DNA of 64,000 nucleotides, from NCBI GenBank assembly GCA_028278205.1, contig JANQES010000063.1:62001-126000 (forward strand). The letters are read 5' to 3'. The notes under the pieces are model-generated. The model saw only the letters and a list, made by a program, of their open reading frames with translations, made no database searches and was not told the DNA's origin. Below, in pieces: positions 54,652 through 61,255 of this stretch. This DNA comes from Rhodothermales bacterium. GTDB taxonomy: Bacteria > Bacteroidota > Rhodothermia > Rhodothermales > Bin80. Both the position numbers and the translations under genes were made by a program. How positions within the stretch are numbered: the stretch's first letter is position 1; each line of letters opens with the position of its first letter.

Positions 54652-56325
54652 ATGGCTTCCTTCAACCTCATCGACAAGGACTGGATACCCGTCCGCACCC
54701 TGAACGACGAGCCAGAGAAGGTGAGCCTGCGCGACGCGCTCGTCCGGGCGCATGAGTTGCAGGAAGTCTACACCGACTCGCCCATGCAAACGGCGGCGCT
54801 CTATCGCCTGCTGCTGGCCCTACGCCTTGCTATCTTTCCGGAAGCGCTATCGGAAGATTCGGACGAAGGCTGGTTTGCACTGTGGGATAAAGGGCACTTG
54901 CCGAAAGATCGTGTCAGGCAGTATTTGGATGAACAGTGCCAACGCTTCGACCTGTTCGATGAGCAGTACCCATTCTATCAAGATGCGTCGCTTGCTGAAA
55001 AAGAGCCAGAGAAAAAGAGCAACAAACTGGAGCAGTCGATTGCCCAAACCAAGATGTTCATTGAAGAGACGGGTAGCGCAGTTTTGTTCAATCACACCTT
55101 TCACAACGCGCCACGCCTAATCGATCCGGCGGCAGCAGCCCGTGGCCTCGTAAGCCTGCACTTTGCAGGGCCGAGTGATGGGCAGTCCATGCAAATCAAA
55201 GGGGAGGCGCGCATTCCCGGCAAATCTCCTGGCGTTTTGATGAACAGCGCCATGTTCTGGATTCGAGGCGACACGCTCTTCGAGGCGCTGATGCTAAACG
55301 CGCCGCCTGATATTGGTCTGTTTCCGACAGACAGCGACCGCCCTACTTGGGCGCGAGAAGAGAGAGTGGACTCGAAGAAGACGGGACGTCCAGTTTACGG
55401 GCCGCTTGATTATCTGACGTGGCAAACACGCCGGATTTTGCTTCTTCCCCACACCGATGAAGCCGGGCAGTCCGTAGTGAAAGAGGCCAGAATGGTTCAA
55501 GGCGAATCCATCAAATTTACAGCAAGTGGTGGCGAGCCGACGACTGTCGATCCGCTGATGGTGCTTACAGGCGGTAGTAAAGGTAAGCCAAACTACTACC
55601 AGTTCCAGAAAGGCCGAGCGCTCTGGCGCGACGCCCATGTGTTCTTGAAACTGCTCGATAAGAACGCGAAGCGGCTTCCGAAGAACTTTGAGTGGGTCCA
55701 GAATCAGCGTGGGAGTCTCAAGCGCAAGCGTTGGAGAGTCGATGTCTTCGGTATTCGGACAGACGGAGATCCCGGTCGATTTGCTCTCTGGCGCCACGAA
55801 CGGATGCCACTTCACGTCGCCTACCTCGATCTCGACAATGTCGACCTGCGCAGCGACCTGCAAGTCTGTCTGGCTTTAGCAGAGAAGGACATCGCTCCAC
55901 TCCTCGGAGACGCCTGCTACCGTTTCGCCCGATTGCTGCGGTATCCAGGAAGCCCGCCGTCTCGGGATAATCCTAAGCGAGAGGCGGGTCTCAAAGAGCA
56001 AGAGAAAAAGGAAGTCAAAAACCTCTTCGACTCCCTTCAACACGAAGAACACTTTTGGCCTGCACTGGAAGCGCCGTTCTACGAGTTGATGGAGCGCCTC
56101 GCAGCGGTAGGCGAACCCTATGACGAGGACGCCGCCAACGGTGTAAAGAAACAATGGCGCGAAACAGTAAAGCAGGTCGCTCTCCGCACCTTTCGACAAA
56201 CTACAGCCTCCTGCAGTCAGGATGCACGGACGCTCCGTGCTATCGCCTCTGCCGAGGAAGTGCTTCGCTACGGAAACAAACCGCGTAGAAAGCGCGGGCA
56301 AACTCTTCCCGAACGATTGCTATGA
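54652..56325 (+). CDS. casA: Cascade large subunit Cas8e (Cse1/CasA)
   Basis: A 557-residue subunit that recognises the PAM and recruits Cas3. The opening NLIDKDWIPVRTLNDEPEKVSLRDALVRAHEL is the typical Cse1 start, and LYRLLLALRLAIFPEA follows. LFNHTFHNAPRLIDPAAAARGLVSLHFAGPSDGQS matches the loop region that contacts the PAM. The length is a little above the E. coli protein. It overlaps the next gene by 4 bp (ATGA). Confidence 0.95.
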   Translation: MASFNLIDKDWIPVRTLNDEPEKVSLRDALVRAHELQEVYTDSPMQTAALYRLLLALRLAIFPEALSEDSDEGWFALWDKGHLPKDRVRQYLDEQCQRFDLFDEQYPFYQDASLAEKEPEKKSNKLEQSIAQTKMFIEETGSAVLFNHTFHNAPRLIDPAAAARGLVSLHFAGPSDGQSMQIKGEARIPGKSPGVLMNSAMFWIRGDTLFEALMLNAPPDIGLFPTDSDRPTWAREERVDSKKTGRPVYGPLDYLTWQTRRILLLPHTDEAGQSVVKEARMVQGESIKFTASGGEPTTVDPLMVLTGGSKGKPNYYQFQKGRALWRDAHVFLKLLDKNAKRLPKNFEWVQNQRGSLKRKRWRVDVFGIRTDGDPGRFALWRHERMPLHVAYLDLDNVDLRSDLQVCLALAEKDIAPLLGDACYRFARLLRYPGSPPSRDNPKREAGLKEQEKKEVKNLFDSLQHEEHFWPALEAPFYELMERLAAVGEPYDEDAANGVKKQWRETVKQVALRTFRQTTASCSQDARTLRAIASAEEVLRYGNKPRRKRGQTLPERLL

Positions 56326-56924
56326 GCCAACAAACTCAATCCCAGGAGCGAGATGCTCCCCATCATTTCATCAAAAATCTGGCTGCGCTGGAGGACGCCG
56401 AGAGCCGTCGGGTGGTGGCTCGCCTCCGGCAGGCGGCCGCCGCCGCACCGAGCCTAACCGACTTCGCCGGGCGCGTGATGGAAGTCGTCTACACCTACAC
56501 CCCGCCAGGCACTTTCAGCAGGTATCGAAGCTTTCGCGAAGAAGCCTACGCGCTGACGGCCTATGGCTTCGCGCTGCACAAGCAAAAGTATCGCGGAGGC
56601 GCTCCACCCGGCATGAGTTCAAAGAAAAACTTCGGCGGCTCATTGCGGGCGTTGAAAGACAATATCGGCGACAAGGGCAGCGATAGTCTCGATACACGCT
56701 TCCACGCGCTGCTAGACAGCCCTTTCGAGGATCTGTTTTATCACCTCCCACACCTCGTCCGGCGCATTGCCCACCACGAGGAGGACATCGGTATCAATCA
56801 CACCTGGCTGCTGAAGGATCTGCTCCAGTGGAACCATCCCGACCGCTTCGTACAGCGAAACTGGTCCCGCCAATACTGGCAGCATCTTCCGGCCAACACC
56901 GACCTTGAAACCAATCAAGATTAA
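56322..56924 (+). CDS. casB: Cascade small subunit Cse2 (CasB)
   Basis: A 200-residue all-helical subunit. It binds the displaced strand and stabilises the R-loop as a dimer within Cascade. Recognisable segments are HHFIKNLAALEDAESRRVVARLRQA and YALTAYGFALHKQ. SLDTRFHALLDSPFEDLFYHLPHLVRRI and GINHTWLLKDLLQWNHP also fit. It overlaps casA by 4 bp and is followed 18 bp later by cas7e. Confidence 0.94.
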   Translation: MSQQTQSQERDAPHHFIKNLAALEDAESRRVVARLRQAAAAAPSLTDFAGRVMEVVYTYTPPGTFSRYRSFREEAYALTAYGFALHKQKYRGGAPPGMSSKKNFGGSLRALKDNIGDKGSDSLDTRFHALLDSPFEDLFYHLPHLVRRIAHHEEDIGINHTWLLKDLLQWNHPDRFVQRNWSRQYWQHLPANTDLETNQD

Positions 56925-56942
56925 CCTAAACCGGATACGACC

Positions 56943-58313
56943 ATGACTGTCGAATTTCACTTGATTCAGAACTACCCTCCCTCGAACCCGAACCGCGACG
57001 AAACCGGCTCGCCCAAAGACTGCGAGTTCGGCGGCCACCGTCGCGCTCGCATCTCGTCGCAGAGCCTGAAACGGACTGCGCGGAAGTCACCGCTTTTCGA
57101 GCAGCACGTCAAAGGAAAAATCGCGGATCGCTCCCGCCGGGTAGCAACGGAGATCGCGCAGCGTTTGCACGCGAAGGACGAACGCTTTGCCATTTCGATC
57201 ATGCAAGAGGCAGCGACAATTCTGCTCCGTCTGGTGCTAAAGTCAAGCAAGGCTGTCAGTGACGAGCACATTATGAGCTATGCTTACTACATCAGCCCTG
57301 CCGAAATGAACACACTCATGGGTTACGTGGAGGCACACGCAGAAGCACTTCCTGGCATGATTGAACGGCTTCGCGATGCCGAAACAGAACTGACCCGCTT
57401 AAAAGACGTCAACAAGAAAGCTGGGAAAGCAGGTAAAGATGAAGCAGCGGAAAAAGCAGCCTCCGAGCATGTGCAGCAGGCTCAGGCAGCATTGGAAGAG
57501 CTCTTCAAAAACGAGGCAAAGTCGTTCAGGAGAGAGCAGGAAACATTCGCTCGCACGATGGACATTGCTCTGTTCGGCCGGATGCTGGCCGACGCTACCG
57601 ATCTGAACATTGACGCCGCCTCGCAGGTAGCCCATGCCATTTCCACCAATCGCCTCAAGGCAGGTTTTGACTTCTACACGTGGGTTGATGATTTTCAGCC
57701 TGACACAGAGCCAGGAGCAGGTATGATGGGGACCATCGGCTTCAACGCCAGTTGCTACTACCGCTATGCCCTGATCGACATGGACCAACTGGCGCTCAAT
57801 CTGACGCCCCCGCCGGAGAAGAAAGGCGAGGAAAAGAAGCCAAGCCGATCCGCTAAAGAAGCCGCCTGCGACGGTCTCGAAGCCTTCCTGCGTGCCTCGA
57901 TCTTTGCCGTACCGACAGGCAAGAAACACTCGTTTGCGCATCAGGTGCAGCCACAGTTCATCATGGCCGTCGCGCGCAACGGCAAAGGATCGCCGTGTTC
58001 ACTCGTGAATGCTTTCGTCAAGCCGGCCCGTCCCCGTTCTGGGCCTGACTTAGAGGTCAGTCTCGTCGAGGACTCTATCGCTAAACTGGCCCGTCATTGG
58101 AAGAGCCACCTCAAGATGTTCGGCAAGCACCACGCCGGGGCCTACGTCGTCACAGGCGAGGAGCTAGACATCGCAACCGCGTTGGATGTACATGGAGAAG
58201 ACCAGGACTTTCCAGGCAAATACGACCTTGAAGAGAAGGACAGTGTGGATGCACTGGTAGAAGCCATCCGCTCAGACCTGACACCCTGGCTCAAAGACAC
58301 GACAGACGCATGA
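56943..58313 (+). CDS. casC: Cascade backbone subunit Cas7e (CasC/Cse4) with an inserted helical segment
   Basis: A 456-residue RAMP protein that forms the six-fold crRNA-binding filament. Conserved parts are MTVEFHLIQNYPPSNPNRDE, RRARISSQSLKRTAR, MDIALFGRML, and GMMGTIGFNASCYYRYALIDMDQL. The C-terminal HSFAHQVQPQFIMAVARN also fits. The family is usually about 350-390 residues. The extra length is mainly a charged helical insert at about 135-205 (ERLRDAETELTRLKDVNKKA...). A Lys/Glu-rich loop at about 288-303 adds more. It overlaps cas5e by 4 bp. Confidence 0.94.
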   Translation: MTVEFHLIQNYPPSNPNRDETGSPKDCEFGGHRRARISSQSLKRTARKSPLFEQHVKGKIADRSRRVATEIAQRLHAKDERFAISIMQEAATILLRLVLKSSKAVSDEHIMSYAYYISPAEMNTLMGYVEAHAEALPGMIERLRDAETELTRLKDVNKKAGKAGKDEAAEKAASEHVQQAQAALEELFKNEAKSFRREQETFARTMDIALFGRMLADATDLNIDAASQVAHAISTNRLKAGFDFYTWVDDFQPDTEPGAGMMGTIGFNASCYYRYALIDMDQLALNLTPPPEKKGEEKKPSRSAKEAACDGLEAFLRASIFAVPTGKKHSFAHQVQPQFIMAVARNGKGSPCSLVNAFVKPARPRSGPDLEVSLVEDSIAKLARHWKSHLKMFGKHHAGAYVVTGEELDIATALDVHGEDQDFPGKYDLEEKDSVDALVEAIRSDLTPWLKDTTDA

Positions 58314-59083
58314 CCCACACATTGCTTATCCGCATAGTCGGGCCAATGCAAGCGTGGGGCGTACAGAGCCGCTTCAATCAGCGCGAGATCCTGACCGAGC
58401 CGAGCAAGAGCGGCGTGATCGGCCTGCTCTGTGCCGCACTCGGCAAACCCCGTGAGGAGTGTCCCGAACACGCTGCAAGATGGCCTATGTTGGACGAACT
58501 TGCCGCGCTGAAAATGGCGGTACGTGTAGATCGGCCCGGCAGTATGCGCGTGGACTACCATACGGTCAAGGATCTGCTTCCTGCCGATGCAGACCTGGAG
58601 AAACCGGTGGACCCGGATAGAGAACCGGGCAAGCTCAATACAAACCTCACATATCGCTACTATTTGACTGATGCCTGGTTTACGGTAGCCCTCGAAGGAG
58701 AGCGATCACTGCTTAGACGAATCGAAGAGGCTGTACAGAACCCGCACTGGCCGCTGGCGCTCGGACGACGCGCGCTTCCGCTTTCGGCACCGCTACACAT
58801 ACCGGGTGGCCTGTTCCAGCAGCCGGCGCATGAGGCGCTACTTTTACCAAGCTTCACCGATCCGTATTGGACTTTGTTTGATCCAGAAGACGCGGAACGC
58901 TTTGCGCCGAAACGTCTTGTGCTGGAAGATCACATCGATTTAGAAGACAAGGGGTGGCGGTGTGTTGCTTCTCCCATGCGCCCAGACCAGCCGGTCAGCT
59001 TCCAGCCCCGGCAGTTTTCGCCCCGCACTGTGTACGTCTACGTTCCCGAAGATCCTAACCAAGCATACGATGTATCTCTCTAA
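58310..59083 (+). CDS. casD: Cascade subunit Cas5e (CasD)
   Basis: A 257-residue RAMP protein that holds the 5' handle of the crRNA. The N-terminus TLLIRIVGPMQAWGVQSRF and NQREILTEPSKSGVIGLLCAALG are diagnostic. RVDYHTVKDLL and KLNTNLTYRYYLTDAWFTVALEG follow. It overlaps cas7e by 4 bp and cas6e by 14 bp, in a tightly coupled operon. Confidence 0.95.
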   Translation: MTHTLLIRIVGPMQAWGVQSRFNQREILTEPSKSGVIGLLCAALGKPREECPEHAARWPMLDELAALKMAVRVDRPGSMRVDYHTVKDLLPADADLEKPVDPDREPGKLNTNLTYRYYLTDAWFTVALEGERSLLRRIEEAVQNPHWPLALGRRALPLSAPLHIPGGLFQQPAHEALLLPSFTDPYWTLFDPEDAERFAPKRLVLEDHIDLEDKGWRCVASPMRPDQPVSFQPRQFSPRTVYVYVPEDPNQAYDVSL

Positions 59084-59708
59084 ACTCTTCCTCAACCCGC
59101 GCAACGCCGGCGCCCGTCGGGACGTGGCGCGGCCCTACGAGTTGCACCGGACGCTCCAGCGCGGCGTCGAGCATACACCGAACGGCAACCGGCTGCTTTT
59201 TCGCATCGAACCCGAGGGTGGCAGAAGGAGGCCAGTCGTTCTGGTGCAAAGCGCCGAGGCCGTGCCCGACTGGACGCCGCTTCTTGCCAACAGTTATCTG
59301 CTGGAAGCTCATGGACCGAAGCCATTCGAACCAGTGCTTCGGATGGGTCAGCGGCTCGCCTTCCGCCTTACTGCCAATCCGACAAAGAAAGTTGCCGGCA
59401 AGCGCATCCCCTTATCGCATGCCATTCGGCAACATAAAGAGGATCGGACGTACTGGCACTGGCTCCACCGCAAGGCCGAACAGCATGGGTTTAAGGTGCT
59501 CACGGCACGGGATGCTCCTTTCCGCACAGCCTCGAACCGGCGCAAGAAACCGTGCTACGACAAGGCCGAGATCCCCCACTTCGGCGTGCGCTTCGACGGC
59601 GTGCTGGAGGTAACGGATTCGGATCGGCTGCTGGAGGCCATCCAGCAGGGCATCGGCTCGGCCAAGGCCTTTGGATTCGGCCTGCTCTCGCTCGCTCCGG
59701 CGCGGTAG
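59070..59708 (+). CDS. casE: crRNA endoribonuclease Cas6e (CasE)
   Basis: A 212-residue RNase that cuts the repeat hairpin to make mature crRNA. Tyr23 and His26 of RPYELHRTLQ fall exactly at the catalytic positions of the E. coli enzyme. The C-terminal glycine-rich loop GIGSAKAFGFGLLSL is present. I chose the ATG at 59070 because MYLSKLFLNPRN is the family start. It begins inside cas5e. A 271-bp gap follows before cas1. Confidence 0.95.
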   Translation: MYLSKLFLNPRNAGARRDVARPYELHRTLQRGVEHTPNGNRLLFRIEPEGGRRRPVVLVQSAEAVPDWTPLLANSYLLEAHGPKPFEPVLRMGQRLAFRLTANPTKKVAGKRIPLSHAIRQHKEDRTYWHWLHRKAEQHGFKVLTARDAPFRTASNRRKKPCYDKAEIPHFGVRFDGVLEVTDSDRLLEAIQQGIGSAKAFGFGLLSLAPAR

Positions 59709-59979
59709 GGCCGAGGCGTTCTTTGACATGCTGAGTCGGTGCCTACTCGGAGGAAATGGCACCCCCTGGACCTTCCGTCGCTGGAAAAGAACGTCTACCA
59801 TATCATCCTCACAGGCTAACCGCAGTTGCGGGTTTGAACTGTTTAACATATCTTATACATATTATGACGGACTGTCCTCCAGCTAAAGCGGACGCGAAAG
59901 GTCCGGTTTATGAGTGGGGGCTTTGTATCCTACAAGCCGATAGTTTGACGACTTCTTTTCATGAAATGACAGATCTGCC
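59709..59979. promoter_or_regulatory. Gap between cas6e and cas1 with an AT-rich promoter-like site
   Basis: All other cas genes are nearly fused, but here 271 bp separate cas6e and cas1. No convincing gene is present. The stretch TTAACATATCTTATACATAT at 59843-59862 closely resembles TTGACATATTATACACATAT at 51577-51596 before cas3. Both lie upstream of the start of a cas transcription unit. I infer a second promoter, or a shared operator, for the adaptation genes. Confidence 0.45.
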
Positions 59980-60900
59980 ATGTTGCCGCATTCATTCCGC
60001 GACCTCCCGAAGGTTCGGGATAGCATCAGCTATCTCTACTTCGAGCACGGCCGCCTCGAACAGTCGAAGCTCGGCGTCGAGTACGTCAACAAAGAAGGAC
60101 GCATTCTCATTCCGGCAGCCAACCTGACCACGCTGATGCTGGGGCCGGGCACGACGGTCACGCACGCCGCCGTCCGCTCGCTGGCCCGGACCGGATGCCT
60201 GGTCATCTGGTGCGGAGAGGAGGGCGTGCGGTTCTACGCGCAGGGCCTCGGCGAGACGCACAAAGCCTACAAGCTCATGCGCCAGGCCGAACTCTCCTCC
60301 GACCCCGACAAACGGATGCAGGTCGTCGACCGGATGTATCGGTTCCGCTTCCGCGAGCAGCTTCCGAAGGATCTGTCCATTGAGCAGGTGCGGGGGATGG
60401 AAGGCCGGCGTGTGCGCGACGCCTATGCGAAGGCCGCCGCCGAACACGGCGTCGAGTGGACCGGGCGCAACTACGACCGGGGCAACTGGAACGCCGCCGA
60501 CCCCGTCAACCGCGCCCTCTCGGCGGCCAACGCGTGCCTCAACGGGATCTGCCACGCAGCCGTCTTATCCGCCGGGTACAGTCCGGGCCTGGGCTTCATC
60601 CACCAGGGCAAACAACTCGCCTTCGTCTACGACGTTGCGGATCTATACAAAACAAAGCTTACGGTCCCGGTGGCTTTTGCTACGGCAGCCGAGGAACCGC
60701 CGAAGCTGGAAACTACCGTCCGCAAGCGCTGCCGGCAGGCGTTTCGCAACATGCGTCTGCTCGAACGCCTTATCCCGAACATCGAGCGTCTCCTCGACCT
60801 CACCAAGGACCCGCCGCTGCCCGACGGCTTCGATCCCGACGACGACCCGGCTCTGCCCACACCCTGGTGGGAACCTCACATGCACGGTGACGGACAATGA
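59980..60900 (+). CDS. cas1: CRISPR integrase Cas1 (type I-E)
   Basis: A 306-residue integrase that inserts new spacers together with Cas2. The catalytic residues sit at the same numbers as in E. coli: Glu141 in RGMEGRRVRDAY, His208 in LGFIHQGKQ, and Asp221 in FVYDVADLYKTK. The type I-E C-terminal proline-rich tail is present. It overlaps cas2 by 4 bp. Confidence 0.96.
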   Translation: MLPHSFRDLPKVRDSISYLYFEHGRLEQSKLGVEYVNKEGRILIPAANLTTLMLGPGTTVTHAAVRSLARTGCLVIWCGEEGVRFYAQGLGETHKAYKLMRQAELSSDPDKRMQVVDRMYRFRFREQLPKDLSIEQVRGMEGRRVRDAYAKAAAEHGVEWTGRNYDRGNWNAADPVNRALSAANACLNGICHAAVLSAGYSPGLGFIHQGKQLAFVYDVADLYKTKLTVPVAFATAAEEPPKLETTVRKRCRQAFRNMRLLERLIPNIERLLDLTKDPPLPDGFDPDDDPALPTPWWEPHMHGDGQ

Positions 60901-61193
60901 CGGTGATGATTCTCGAACGCGTCGCGCCGTCGGTGCGCGGCGACCTCAGCCGCTGGCTCATCGAAGTGAAAGCTGGCGTATTCATTGGACGCATCAGCCG
61001 CCTGGTGCGCGACAAGCTGTGGGAGCGCGCGCTCAAACTGGCTGAAGACGGAACGGTGATCCAGGCGTGGACCACAAACACAGAGCAGGGATTCGACCTT
61101 CGCTACTCGAACCCCAAGGGTCGTATCCCGATTCGCATAGAGGATATCTGGTTGGTGCAAGTCGCCGACCCCGATCCACGCCGCAAGCCGTAA
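60897..61193 (+). CDS. cas2: CRISPR adaptation protein Cas2 (type I-E)
   Basis: A 98-residue ferredoxin-fold protein that bridges two Cas1 dimers. The type I-E form is clear: MTVMILERVAPSVRGDLSRW, EVKAGVFIGRISRLVRDKLW, and WTTNTEQGFDLRYSNPKGR. It ends 62 bp before the first CRISPR repeat, so the array leader starts right at its stop codon. Confidence 0.96.
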   Translation: MTVMILERVAPSVRGDLSRWLIEVKAGVFIGRISRLVRDKLWERALKLAEDGTVIQAWTTNTEQGFDLRYSNPKGRIPIRIEDIWLVQVADPDPRRKP

Positions 61194-61255
61194 CCTGCCG
61201 GACCCTTGCCACACAATTTACCTTGAAAATCGCGTGATGCGTTTGTTTTTTTAGA
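61194..61255 (+). promoter_or_regulatory. CRISPR leader
   Basis: The 62 bp between cas2 and the first repeat are AT-rich at the repeat-proximal end (CAATTTACCTTGAAAATCG, then GTTTGTTTTTTTAGA). By position this is the leader, where new spacers enter and array transcription starts. I could not identify a certain IHF site or promoter in it. Confidence 0.65.

Noticed and set aside
59671..59886. 71-residue frame between cas6e and cas1 as an extra cas gene
   Set aside because: It begins inside cas6e in another frame, has no recognisable motif and runs through the AT-rich promoter-like region.
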